Source of the DNA: CAYZEE01 sp964477485
GTDB taxonomy: Bacteria > Patescibacteriota > Microgenomatia > Levybacterales > UBA12049
DNA: 30,717 nucleotides
NCBI GenBank assembly: GCA_964477485.1
Contig: CAYZEE010000008.1
Span: 1 to 30,717, forward strand
Direction of reading: 5' to 3'
The first letter of the stretch is position 1, and the number at the start of each line of letters is the position of its first letter. The notes below the pieces were generated by a model. The model was given only the letters and a program-made list of their open reading frames with translations. It made no database searches and was not told the origin of the DNA. Shown piece by piece: positions 8,369-16,071 of the stretch. The translations under genes and the position numbers were made by a program.

Positions 8369-8962
8369 TTACTTTCCCAAATATTTCAGCGCCAGTCTTA
8401 CCTTCTCCTCAACGCTTTCTACCTGCCTGCCGGCAGGCAGGTCTTTTGCAACTGTTTTAAGAGCCTCACGCGCTTCTTTTGCGCTAAATCCAAAACCCTT
8501 AAGGACACTAAATACTTCTCTTGATTGAGCATCTGCTTCTTGGGATAAATCCAGATCCTCAAGACTACCAAGCTTTCCCCGAAGTTCAATAATAAGCTTT
8601 TGGGCATTTTTCCTGCCAAGTCTTGACACCTGAGTGAAAAATTCTACATCTCCTTTAATAACTGCCTGAGTTATAGCCTCTCTATTTCCTACTGAAAAAA
8701 TATTTATAGCACTTCTGGGACCAATTCCCGGAACCGTGATAATTCTTTCGAAAAGTTTTAAATCCTCAGCTTGGGAAAATCCAAAAAGTTCCAAAAGATC
8801 CTCCCGGACATAAGTATAGGTATATATTTTAATCTGTGAGCCAATTACGGCATTTTCCAGAACATCTGCTGAAACAGTTGCCTTATAACCCACTCCGTTC
8901 ACATCAATAATTAATGTAGTTGCATCTTTTAATTCAACTTTCCCTTTAAGACTACCTATCAT
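8369..8962 (-). CDS. ruvA: Holliday junction-binding protein RuvA, with in-frame palindromic insert
   Basis: Binds four-way junctions as a tetramer and loads RuvB. It has 197 aa. The N-terminal OB fold is at 1-62, the helix-hairpin-helix region follows (TVPGIGPRSA, 76-85, and a second one around SRLGRKNAQKL), and the C-terminal RuvB-binding three-helix domain is at about 147-197. Between the helices of that last domain lies DLPAGRQV (174-181), encoded by a 22-bp perfect palindrome that has no counterpart in ordinary RuvA. The loop position suggests the protein tolerates it. The start overlaps the end of ruvC by 11 nt, so ruvC-ruvA are coupled. Confidence 0.97.
   Translation of the reverse strand: MIGSLKGKVELKDATTLIIDVNGVGYKATVSADVLENAVIGSQIKIYTYTYVREDLLELFGFSQAEDLKLFERIITVPGIGPRSAINIFSVGNREAITQAVIKGDVEFFTQVSRLGRKNAQKLIIELRGKLGSLEDLDLSQEADAQSREVFSVLKGFGFSAKEAREALKTVAKDLPAGRQVESVEEKVRLALKYLGK
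8421..8442. repeat. 22-bp perfect GC-rich palindrome inside ruvA
   Basis: Two 11-bp arms, ACCTGCCTGCC and its exact reverse complement GGCAGGCAGGT, meet with no loop. The element is very GC-rich in an AT-rich gene. None of its reading frames contains a stop: they give LPAGRQ, PACRQAG or TCLPAGR. It adds about eight residues to RuvA in frame. It looks like a dispersed palindromic element comparable in idea to the Rickettsia palindromic elements; I recall LPAGRQ-type inserts in other CPR proteins, but copy number cannot be tested from this window. Confidence 0.85.
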
Positions 8963-9443
8963 AGCTGCTCACCTTTCTTGAAAACAAATGCGTAAGCCCG
9001 ACTGCCAGGGCATCTGCCGTGTCATCAGGTTTTGGAATCTCTTTAAGATTAAGAATTGTCTTTACCATTTTTCCAACCTGCGCTTTCTCCGCCCTTCCGT
9101 ATCCTGAAATAGCAATTTTCACCTGCAAGGGAGTGTAGGCTCCTATTTCAATTGTCTTCTGTGCTCCCGCCAAAAGGACTACCCCTCTTGCCTGTCCGAC
9201 TACAAAAGCGGTTTTTGCATTGGTGTTGAAAAAAAGCTCCTCAACCGCAATTGCGTCGGGCTTATATTTATCTATTAAATTTAGGATTTCTGCGTATATA
9301 TCCGCGAGTCTCTCTTCCGTTTTTTTCTTGGAACTTGTCTCGATACAGCCATAATTTTTAATTTTTAATTTTAAATTTTTAATTTCTTCGATTACTCCCC
9401 ACCCTGTTCTTGCAATCCCAGGATCAATACCCAAAATCCGCAT
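8952..9443 (-). CDS. ruvC: Holliday junction resolvase RuvC
   Basis: Endonuclease that cuts Holliday junctions symmetrically to end recombination. It has 163 aa. The four catalytic acidic residues are visible: D7 (GIDPG), E68 (AVEELFF), D141 and D144 (PDDTADALA). The conserved VGQARG (82-87) and SGYGRAEKAQV blocks are present. The beta hairpin at 22-31 (KNLKLKIKN) is encoded by a 7-bp AT repeat tract; its length is close to other RuvCs, so the repeat replaces rather than lengthens this hairpin. It heads the ruvC-ruvA operon and has its own promoter facing away from rplY. Confidence 0.97.
   Translation of the reverse strand: MRILGIDPGIARTGWGVIEEIKNLKLKIKNYGCIETSSKKKTEERLADIYAEILNLIDKYKPDAIAVEELFFNTNAKTAFVVGQARGVVLLAGAQKTIEIGAYTPLQVKIAISGYGRAEKAQVGKMVKTILNLKEIPKPDDTADALAVGLTHLFSRKVSSYDR
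9353..9380. repeat. 7-bp tandem repeat (AATTTTT) inside ruvC
   Basis: Four successive heptamers AATTTTT, AATTTTT, AATTTTA, AATTTTT, plus a partial fifth, run through codons for the KNLKLKIKN hairpin of RuvC. The same 7-bp periodicity recurs, with other units, in valS and the O-antigen ligase gene. AT-richness could produce such a tract by chance, so this is the weakest of the four. Confidence 0.6.
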
Positions 9444-9482
9444 AATTACCTGTATTATAACACTTAAAATTAACAGTTGTAA
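9444..9482 (-). promoter_or_regulatory. ruvC promoter with perfect -10, short leader
   Basis: On the minus strand TTACAA (9482-9477), a 17-bp spacer, then a perfect TATAAT (9459-9454), 10 nt before the ruvC ATG at 9443. The predicted mRNA leader is about 4 nt. The -35 hexamer is the exact reverse complement of the -35 of the rplY promoter, on the same six base pairs. Confidence 0.65.
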
Positions 9483-9514
9483 TATGAACCAGCTTAAGGT
9501 AAAATAGATATCTT
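9477..9514 (+). promoter_or_regulatory. rplY promoter sharing its -35 with ruvC
   Basis: TTGTAA (9477-9482), a 17-bp spacer, TAAAAT (9500-9505), then 9 nt to the rplY ATG at 9515. The predicted leader is about 3 nt and no Shine-Dalgarno sequence is present in it. Both divergent promoters use the same -35 hexamer with identical spacing, so two RNA polymerases could not occupy them together. Confidence 0.6.
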
Positions 9515-10231
9515 ATGAGGAGAGAAAAGATTGCGGTTGAAAAAAGAAAGGTTTTAGGCAAAAAAGTAAAAAAACTAAGACAAGAGGGCATCTTGCCTGC
9601 AAATATTTATGGAAAAGACATAAAATCCATTGCCGTACAGACGTCTTTAAAGGAATTTACTAAAGTTTTTAAAGAAGCCGGAGAGACAGGTCTTATTGAT
9701 TTAGAGCTTGATAAAAAATTAGTGCCAGTCTTGATTCACAATGTTCAAACAACTTATTTAGGAGAACCTCTGCACGCCGACTTCTATCAGGTAAATCTTA
9801 AGGAAAAGGTCAAAACAATGGTGCCTGCCATAACTATAGGCGAACCTAAGGCAGTAACTGATAAGATTGGTCTTCTGATGCAGGTTTTATCAGAGATTGA
9901 GGTAGAAGCATTGCCGGAAGAATTGCCGGAAAATATAGAAGTAAATGTTGAATCTTTAGCCGCGGTCGATGAACAGATAACAGTCGGAAACATAAAAACG
10001 CCAAATGGCGTAACCATACTTACCGACCCTTCTCAAGTAATTGTAAAAATTGGAGAACTGGTTTCAAAAGAAGCAAAGGAACAGGCAACGGCAGAAGCTG
10101 TAGCAGTGGAAGAGGCCAAGGCAGAAACAGGAGCAGAAGAAAGCGAAGCTCCAAAAGAAGAACAGGCGGCTCAGAAAACTCCAAAAGAAGAAAAAACCGG
10201 TGAAGAAAAACCTAAAGAAGAAACTCAATAA
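9515..10231 (+). CDS. rplY: 50S ribosomal protein bL25 (long CTC type)
   Basis: Binds 5S rRNA in the large ribosomal subunit. The 238-aa product is the long form: an N-terminal 5S-binding domain (1 to about 92, with ILPANIYGKD and HADFYQVN), a C-terminal beta domain (about 95-185, with LPEELPENIEVNVESL), and a low-complexity tail from about 186 rich in Lys, Glu and Ala with TPKEEK-type repeats. The tail probably is disordered. The gene is transcribed alone, divergent from ruvC and convergent with the TPR gene, with only 7 bp between stops and no visible terminator hairpin. General stress protein CTC is the same family; here it serves as bL25. Confidence 0.95.
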   Translation: MRREKIAVEKRKVLGKKVKKLRQEGILPANIYGKDIKSIAVQTSLKEFTKVFKEAGETGLIDLELDKKLVPVLIHNVQTTYLGEPLHADFYQVNLKEKVKTMVPAITIGEPKAVTDKIGLLMQVLSEIEVEALPEELPENIEVNVESLAAVDEQITVGNIKTPNGVTILTDPSQVIVKIGELVSKEAKEQATAEAVAVEEAKAETGAEESEAPKEEQAAQKTPKEEKTGEEKPKEETQ

Positions 10232-10238
10232 AATAATC

Positions 10239-10616
10239 CTATTTTCTGCTATTTAATATTTTCTCCAACTTTCTCGCTTCTTCAAAATTTGGATCAAGAA
10301 TAAGTGTTTTTTGAAGATAATTTCTTGCTTTTTCAAAATCTTTAAGCTGGTATTCTAAAAGGGCGATTTGAAAATATCCATCCCTATAGCCTTTATATTT
10401 TTGTAATATGGGATTCCATAAACTTATTTCTTTATTAATTTGCGCTCTTTCACTATCTTGCAAAAGTTTTTCCTGATAATTTTTGTATGTATTCATACAT
10501 ACCACTGCCAGTGCTAAAAAAACAAAAGACGAGACAAACCCGATTAGAAGTTGTCTCCAAGAATCATTCTCGGTAATAAATCGGTAAATCTTCGGGAATT
10601 TACGGTTTTTATTCAT
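10239..10616 (-). CDS. Small membrane-anchored TPR protein
   Basis: A 125-aa protein with one predicted membrane helix (about 21-43, LLIGFVSSFVFLALAVVC) after a short basic N-terminus, then a soluble part containing about one and a half tetratricopeptide units (GYFQIALLEYQLKDFEKA and NYLQKTLILDPNFEEA). Such repeats bind other proteins. Its ATG overlaps the valS stop in ATGA, so it is translated with valS. Function unknown; the topology suggests a docking role at the cytoplasmic membrane, which is inference only. Confidence 0.8.
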   Translation of the reverse strand: MNKNRKFPKIYRFITENDSWRQLLIGFVSSFVFLALAVVCMNTYKNYQEKLLQDSERAQINKEISLWNPILQKYKGYRDGYFQIALLEYQLKDFEKARNYLQKTLILDPNFEEARKLEKILNSRK

Positions 10617-12781
10617 ACCTTTGGCCAGGAATCAATCATTAAAGACTCTCCAAACTCAAACCTCTGGTAAATCTCTTCTGTCACAAATGGCATGAAAGGA
10701 TGAATGAGCTTTAATAAAGCTAAAAATAAAGAACAAAGAATCAAGCATGAATTCTCATCCATTCTTTTTTTTACATCCTCAATGTAAATGTCTGCAAATT
10801 GGTGCCAAGTAAATTCATAAAGTTTATCTGTTGCAAAATGAAAATTGTAATCCTCAATATCTTTAGTGACCTCGTCAGCTAGTTTCTCTGTCTTCTTAAT
10901 CCAGTCCTTATCAATCTTATTTATCGCCAAATTTCTCAATTGTTTTATTGTTAAATTTTGACTTTTGACTTTTGATTTTTGATTTCGGTTCATATCAATG
11001 AATCGCGCTATATTCCAAAGTTTGTTTGTAAAATTTCTCATAGCTTGAAGTTTCGGATATGAAAGTGCTTGGTCATTACCAAAAGCAGTACCGTATACTA
11101 AAGCAAAACGTAAGACATCGGCTCCGTACACATCTACAATCTCCAGAGGATCCACAACATTGCCTTTGGATTTGCTCATTTTTTTACCTAAGGGGTCGTT
11201 TACTAATCCATGAAGAACAACATTTTTAAATGGGGTCTCTCCTGTTGCGAAGATTCCTATCATAATCATTCTTGCCACCCACCATCGTAAAATATCGTAT
11301 CCTGTTTCCATAACAGTTGTCGGATAAAAATACTCAAAATCTCCAGGTTTAGTAGTTTGAAGAGTAGCAAATGGCCACTGAGAAGATGAAAACCACGTAT
11401 CAAAAGTATCTTCATCTTGTTTCAAGTCTTTTGAGCCGCAGTTAGAACATTCTTCTGGCTTCTCGCCCTCAGTGATGATCCAAGGAGAATTGTTGGATTT
11501 CCTTTCATTTTTGACTTTTGGCTTTTGATTTTTGATTTTGCAATTTGTGCATTGCCATGCAGGGATTCTTATCCCCCAAACAGTTTGTCTTGATATATTC
11601 CAATCTCGTATATCCTCTAAAAACTGAAAATAAATTTTTTCAAATTTTTTTGGATAAATTTTAATCCTCCCTTTCTTAACTACCTCTATTGCAGGCTTTG
11701 CCAGAGGTTCCATTTTGATAAACCATTGAGGAAGAAGCATTGGCTCAATCGTTGTGCCACACTTGTAACAAACCTCAATTGTATGAACATAATCTTCATC
11801 AATTTTCTCAATAAGTCCTACTTTTTGCATACCTTCGACCACTTGCCTTCTTCCTTCTTTTACCAAAAGCCCTTTATATTTACCCGCCCTCTCATTTAAC
11901 CTACCGTTAAAGTCAATTACTTGAATTCTATCTAAATTGTGCCGAAGTCCTATTTCAAAATCTTTCATATCATGAGCAGGTGTGACCTTGGCAACTCCTG
12001 TGCCAAAATTAGGATCTATTACTTTATCCTCAATTACTTTAACCTTAAATTTTTCGATAACACCCTTCACCTCTATTTCTTTTCCTACCCATTTCTTATA
12101 TCTCTTGTCCTTTGGATTAACTGCAACTGCTGTATCTCCAAATTTTGTTTCGGGCCGGACAGTTGCTAAAACAAAAGGCCCATATTTAATGTAGTAAAGA
12201 GGGTCTTTTTGCTCTCTATGACTTACTTCAAGATCCGAAAAAGATGTTCCGCAATGAGTACAATAGCTAACAAGCCTTTCTCCTCTATAGATAAGTTTGT
12301 CATCATATAATTTTTTAAAAGTTCTATAAACAATCTTGATTATATCTGGATCGAGAGTAAATTTGTCTCGACTCCAATCAAGAGAAAAACCAAGCCTTCT
12401 TAATTGATTTTGCATTCCTCTTCTATTTTCAAGAACATAACTTAAAACCATTTTGTATAGAGTCTCACGCGGAAAATCAAATCTGGATTTTCCCTCTTTT
12501 TCAAGTTTTTTTTCAAAAACAAATTGGGTTTCAAAACCTGCATGATCAGCGCCGGGAAGCCACAGAGCTGGAACATCTTTCATTCGGTAAAAACGTACAA
12601 GAATATCCTCAATCACATACATTGCATGCCCAAAATGAAGTGGCGCGTTGGCATTAGGAGGAGGAAGAATGATAGAAAACGGTTTTTTTTTCTTATTAAT
12701 TCTTGGATTAAAGTAGCCGTTTTTCTCCCAAAACTTATAAATTTTCTCCTCAACGATTTTATGATTATAAATCTTGTCCAT
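10613..12781 (-). CDS. valS: Valyl-tRNA synthetase, short form
   Basis: Charges tRNA-Val. I place the start at ATG 12781 (MDKIYNHKIVEEKIY), not the in-frame ATG at 12805, because the probable promoter lies between them. The result is 722 aa, shorter than the usual 850-950. HIGH is present as HFGH (49-52) and KMSKS at 534-538; zinc-ribbon cysteine pairs occur (CTHC, CYKC, CTNC, CSNC). The chain ends at DSWPKV, right after the anticodon-binding domain, so the C-terminal coiled-coil arm of typical ValRS is missing. Two Lys/Asn/Gln-rich inserts, near residues 410-430 and 595-612, are encoded by TTTTGAC/T heptamer repeats. Confidence 0.96.
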   Translation of the reverse strand: MDKIYNHKIVEEKIYKFWEKNGYFNPRINKKKKPFSIILPPPNANAPLHFGHAMYVIEDILVRFYRMKDVPALWLPGADHAGFETQFVFEKKLEKEGKSRFDFPRETLYKMVLSYVLENRRGMQNQLRRLGFSLDWSRDKFTLDPDIIKIVYRTFKKLYDDKLIYRGERLVSYCTHCGTSFSDLEVSHREQKDPLYYIKYGPFVLATVRPETKFGDTAVAVNPKDKRYKKWVGKEIEVKGVIEKFKVKVIEDKVIDPNFGTGVAKVTPAHDMKDFEIGLRHNLDRIQVIDFNGRLNERAGKYKGLLVKEGRRQVVEGMQKVGLIEKIDEDYVHTIEVCYKCGTTIEPMLLPQWFIKMEPLAKPAIEVVKKGRIKIYPKKFEKIYFQFLEDIRDWNISRQTVWGIRIPAWQCTNCKIKNQKPKVKNERKSNNSPWIITEGEKPEECSNCGSKDLKQDEDTFDTWFSSSQWPFATLQTTKPGDFEYFYPTTVMETGYDILRWWVARMIMIGIFATGETPFKNVVLHGLVNDPLGKKMSKSKGNVVDPLEIVDVYGADVLRFALVYGTAFGNDQALSYPKLQAMRNFTNKLWNIARFIDMNRNQKSKVKSQNLTIKQLRNLAINKIDKDWIKKTEKLADEVTKDIEDYNFHFATDKLYEFTWHQFADIYIEDVKKRMDENSCLILCSLFLALLKLIHPFMPFVTEEIYQRFEFGESLMIDSWPKV
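10956..10983. repeat. 7-bp tandem repeat (TTTTGAY) inside valS, copy 1
   Basis: Four adjacent heptamers on the plus strand: TTTTGAC, TTTTGAC, TTTTGAT, TTTTGAT. On the coding strand they give a stop-free stretch reading NQKSKVKSQN in ValRS, in the region before the anticodon-binding helices. The plus strand contains TGA stops, so only one orientation is tolerated in a coding region. Confidence 0.85.
11509..11536. repeat. 7-bp tandem repeat (TTTTGAY) inside valS, copy 2
   Basis: Four heptamers TTTTGAC, TTTTGGC, TTTTGAT, TTTTGAT, almost identical to the tract 550 bp away in the same gene. They encode KIKNQKPKVKNE, placed between the CTNC and CSNC cysteine pairs of a zinc-ribbon segment where other ValRS proteins have a short loop. 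Confidence 0.85.
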
Positions 12782-12796
12782 ACTCTTATTAGAGTA
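12781..12796. repeat. Inverted repeat at the valS start codon
   Basis: TACTCT (12781-12786), a 4-nt loop TATT, then AGAGTA (12791-12796): perfect 6-bp arms that reach into the valS start codon and touch the -10. It could be an operator or a small hairpin at the 5' end of the mRNA; the stem is weak and chance is possible. Confidence 0.45.
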
Positions 12797-12825
12797 TTGT
12801 ATCATTCATAACAATCTTGTTTCAA
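12782..12825 (-). promoter_or_regulatory. valS promoter with short leader
   Basis: On the minus strand TTGAAA (12825-12820), an 18-bp spacer, TACAAT (12801-12796), then 14 nt to ATG 12781. Predicted leader about 8 nt with no Shine-Dalgarno sequence. Its position downstream of ATG 12805 is the main reason for choosing the later start. Confidence 0.5.
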
Positions 12826-12910
12826 TCTATGATATGCGAAAAGTATAAGAATAATATAGGCTGATTTTGAAATTGTCCTAAAATTGGGAATTGAAATAAT
12901 GTTGTCTAAT

Positions 12911-15571
12911 TTATTTTTTTGCGAGATTTACAAAAAATTCTTTATCTGACGTAAGATCTTCTGAAAGAAAAATTTTATTGTTTTTATAATGAAAATTTTC
13001 AAAAGGGGATATTACCTGATAGGAAGATGGATAAGATAAGGTAAAATCAAATGGATAATTGTCTGTACCTGGTTGTTTAAACACATAAAGACTGTATAGA
13101 AAAGAAGGGGTATCTTGAGAAATTTTTTGCGCAAGTTTATAACTTAATGATATTGTTTTGAGAGCTCCGGAAGGAATCACGACCAGAAAACCGTATATCG
13201 TTTTTCCCAATTCTTCAGTCTTCTCTACCTCAAGTCCGTCTGGAGGCACAAAATTTTTTTTCTCATAGACAGAAGGGTCTGTGATTGCATTAACGATTTT
13301 TTGCGAAGTACCATCTATGAAAATATTCAAAAGCTCAGAATCTAAGGGAAGAATAAATCTTAAATAATTTTTATAATCACCCCCTGGCCAGCCTGTACTT
13401 GCATTTTTATAAGAAACCGTAATCTTTGATAAAACTGTACCATCGTCTTGTACTTTTGCATCGTAAGATACGCTTCTTCCTAAAAAATAATTTGCTTTAT
13501 CTACACCAAGATTTGCCTCACTTATTCCAACAAAATCATTTATTGAGTTTCTACTTGTCTTCCTATCATCCCACAAAGATGATGACCACCGGTTTACCGT
13601 GGATATATCCTGAAGAGATGGGTTATTGAAAGCAAGAACAATATGTTTTTCCGTAAGAGATTCCGTAATTGCTTTTGCAATCGCAAGATATGGAAGATTT
13701 TTTCTGGAGGATAAATTTCCCTCTATTGCTTTAAAAAGAAAACTAAGAAAATCTTTCTTCTGTGTTGAGGAGGGGAAAAAATTTTTCTCCGCATGCTGCT
13801 CAGTGAGATAAAAAAGATTGTCAGCATTGACAGTTTCATTATATTGCGGCACATAGACAGGCCCTATTGTGGATAAAAAATTTTTAACAAAAGACACATC
13901 AGCTCCGATAACTCCGTCTACCATTTTTCCTGTTTCTGTATTTAAAAAGAAAGCGGATGAAGATGCCGAGCGGGTAAAATCAACATCAAAGTTGCTGTCC
14001 CTTAGATACCAGTTAGCTTTCGCAAGATAGCGTCTTATCGGATAGGGTGGTTCCACATGCCCTTTAAGCTGTCCGTCAGCATCATAGACATCGTGGACGG
14101 AAAAATCTGTCATTTTCCCTTTATCCATAGTCATAAGGGCATACGATCCAATGAAACCTCCGCCAGGCCGAAGTTCCATGTTGTTTTGAAAAAGAACCAA
14201 ATAAGTCTTTTTATTTGACACTCCCAAAATATCAGGAAGTTCGTCTTGTATGCTCATTGCAACGCTTATGAGTTCATTTTCTTTTTGTATTTTTTTTATA
14301 ATATCAGGATAAACATCTTTATTAACTTCTGCCTCTGAAAGCAAAATTGCGGAATTTTTAATATAAGACTCTAGTTTATCAAAATCATTAGTTAAATTTG
14401 CAGAATTTCCCGAAATAATGTTTTTAAAAGTTATAGATGCATAAGTTATGTCACTTGCCGCATAAGATATTTTTTTTCCTGTCTCTATTTTTTTAATAAA
14501 TGGCTCTATTTGTCTATTAAGTCCAACGAGCTCTGTTTGCCAAACAAGGACTTTTGATGCGTCAACCGCTCCCGAGAAAAAAAGGTTTGACAGATTTACT
14601 TTCTCTTCAGCATTCTTAATATTCTCATTATCAAAAGCCGCGCTTGTATCAATGAGTGTCTTCGCACCCAATAAGGAAAGCACCAGGGTTGAGAGAAGAG
14701 GAAGTAAAAGAAAAAATATAATCAAGAAGAATATAAATATAATTTTTTTTGGATATTTTTTTCTTGGAGCGGTAATAAAATCTTCTTCTGTTCTATTTTG
14801 CATTGACTCATCATCAAAAACCTCCTCAATTCTTTTCTCAAGCGGATAATCATCCCCCAAAAGATATTCTCCTTCTTCTTTTTTAGAAAAATTAATTTCT
14901 TTTTGTTTTTCTTCTCGTATAAAATCTATTTTTAGTTCCGGATACTTTTTTTGCAAAATCTTAGCCACCAAGAGATATGTTATAGTGTTCCTTTGAAAAA
15001 GATAGAAAATCTTAAGTTTCGTATTTGCTCCAAATACTGCTTTAAGAATTTCCTTTACGACATCATTTATAAAAACAGGGTATAATTCCCTTGTTCCATC
15101 TCCTGGAATTTCAATTTTTCCTGATTCTTTTATTTTTTGAATAAAACTCGGCAGATTTTTACCAAAAATGTCTCCATAGATAATAACTTTTGTTCTTTTA
15201 TATTCTGAACTTAAATACTCTATTGATTTTTCATCCATATACCGCAAATAAGTTATAAAGGCAAGCCCGGATTTATCCTGCTCTGCTTTTTTGATGAAAC
15301 TCGGAATAGACTCTCTTGTATATCTGCCATCGTCAACAACAAAAATATATGAATACGTATTGTTTGGAATTGTCGGAATGTTCTTTTCAAACGGGATGTG
15401 AACTACATTCCCAGGACTTGGTATTTTTTCACTCACAAAAACTACCAAAATATCTTTCTCGAGCTCCTGGGAAAGTAAATCTCCAAGCAAACCCTGTTTG
15501 TCAACTATAAGTATTGGGGCATTAAAAAGCGCATTTTTCTCCTCTGTTACGAGTCTGGCAGTTTTTTTCAC
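12911..15571 (-). CDS. DUF4012 membrane protein with epimerase-like N-terminal region
   Basis: An 886-aa protein of unknown function, starting at GTG 15571. Residues 1 to about 215 look like a degenerate extended short-chain dehydrogenase/NAD-sugar epimerase: PILIVDKQGLLGDLL resembles a worn nucleotide-binding turn and GDGTRELYPVFINDVVKEI matches the usual C-terminal part of that fold. The glycine-rich GxxGxxG is not intact, so catalysis is doubtful. One membrane helix follows (about 276-301), then a large outside region with the DUF4012 signature (NNMELRPGGGFIGSYAL, near 480-500) and a beta-rich C-terminus. DUF4012 proteins are found near polysaccharide genes; the O-antigen ligase gene upstream fits this. 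A role in cell-surface glycan assembly is inference. Confidence 0.82.
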   Translation of the reverse strand: MKKTARLVTEEKNALFNAPILIVDKQGLLGDLLSQELEKDILVVFVSEKIPSPGNVVHIPFEKNIPTIPNNTYSYIFVVDDGRYTRESIPSFIKKAEQDKSGLAFITYLRYMDEKSIEYLSSEYKRTKVIIYGDIFGKNLPSFIQKIKESGKIEIPGDGTRELYPVFINDVVKEILKAVFGANTKLKIFYLFQRNTITYLLVAKILQKKYPELKIDFIREEKQKEINFSKKEEGEYLLGDDYPLEKRIEEVFDDESMQNRTEEDFITAPRKKYPKKIIFIFFLIIFFLLLPLLSTLVLSLLGAKTLIDTSAAFDNENIKNAEEKVNLSNLFFSGAVDASKVLVWQTELVGLNRQIEPFIKKIETGKKISYAASDITYASITFKNIISGNSANLTNDFDKLESYIKNSAILLSEAEVNKDVYPDIIKKIQKENELISVAMSIQDELPDILGVSNKKTYLVLFQNNMELRPGGGFIGSYALMTMDKGKMTDFSVHDVYDADGQLKGHVEPPYPIRRYLAKANWYLRDSNFDVDFTRSASSSAFFLNTETGKMVDGVIGADVSFVKNFLSTIGPVYVPQYNETVNADNLFYLTEQHAEKNFFPSSTQKKDFLSFLFKAIEGNLSSRKNLPYLAIAKAITESLTEKHIVLAFNNPSLQDISTVNRWSSSLWDDRKTSRNSINDFVGISEANLGVDKANYFLGRSVSYDAKVQDDGTVLSKITVSYKNASTGWPGGDYKNYLRFILPLDSELLNIFIDGTSQKIVNAITDPSVYEKKNFVPPDGLEVEKTEELGKTIYGFLVVIPSGALKTISLSYKLAQKISQDTPSFLYSLYVFKQPGTDNYPFDFTLSYPSSYQVISPFENFHYKNNKIFLSEDLTSDKEFFVNLAKK

Positions 15572-15607
15572 TAAAACTATTTTAGGCCAATTATAATTTT
15601 ATGTCCA
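15572..15607 (-). promoter_or_regulatory. Promoter of the DUF4012 gene, apparently leaderless
   Basis: On the minus strand TGGACA (15607-15602), a 17-bp spacer, TAAAAT (15584-15579), then 7 nt to the GTG start at 15571. Transcription would begin at or beside the start codon. A second TATAAT sits inside the spacer (15595-15590) and could act as an alternative -10. Confidence 0.55.
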
Positions 15608-15614
15608 GAAGATA

Positions 15615-16055
15615 TCAAAAGGGGGTGTTTATTGGTTTATTGTCAAGGGCAAGATTGACTAGTTTGTCTGCCTGACGATTTTCTTCTCTTGGAATTTGAT
15701 TATAAGAAATTGGTAACTTTAACCCTGCCTCTTTTTCCCTTATTACAAAAAGAAGATCCCGAAGCTCTGGCTTTTTAATTTTATAAAGCCCTCTAATTTG
15801 CGAACATACAAGCTCTGAGTCAAGAAAAAAATTTATCTTTGCATTTTCCGAAAGTTCATTTTTGTTATTAATTACAAAATCTAACGCCTCGATTACTGCC
15901 CTGTATTCTGCAACATTATTCGTAGTTGTACCAATTTTTTTGCCAATTTTTGTAATTTCTTTATTGTTCCCGTCTTTAATAAATACTCCAATAGCTGCAG
16001 GTCCTGGATTTCCCCTTGCTCCTCCGTCTGTAAATATATTTAAAACATCTATCAT
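15615..16055 (-). CDS. rnhA: Ribonuclease H (type I family)
   Basis: Degrades the RNA strand of RNA-DNA hybrids such as primers and R-loops. It has 146 aa. The four catalytic carboxylates are visible: D10 (FTDGGARGNPGPA), E50 (NVAEYRAVIEAL), D79 (FFLDSELV) and D130 (ENRQADKLVN). The DGGARGNPG form is typical of the RNase HI subgroup also seen in archaea and Gram-positives. The ATG lies 16 nt beyond the stop of the O-antigen ligase gene, so it is probably the last gene of the rpmH-led operon, close to the replication origin where primer removal is needed. Confidence 0.93.
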   Translation of the reverse strand: MIDVLNIFTDGGARGNPGPAAIGVFIKDGNNKEITKIGKKIGTTTNNVAEYRAVIEALDFVINNKNELSENAKINFFLDSELVCSQIRGLYKIKKPELRDLLFVIREKEAGLKLPISYNQIPREENRQADKLVNLALDNKPINTPF

Positions 16056-16071
16056 AGCAGGTCAAACTTGT

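Noticed and set aside
9353..9380. RuvC heptamer tract as a true insertion that lengthens the protein
   Set aside because: The hairpin is about the same length as in ordinary RuvC, so the tract replaced or arose within the hairpin rather than adding residues.
10232..10238. Terminators between convergent genes (rplY/TPR gene, comM/hypothetical, dnaN/outside protein)
   Set aside because: The gaps are 1-7 bp and no stem followed by a T run can be drawn across them.
12782..12805. valS start at ATG 12805
   Set aside because: The residues before MDKIYNHK do not look like ValRS and the probable promoter with its -10 at 12801-12796 would lie inside the gene.
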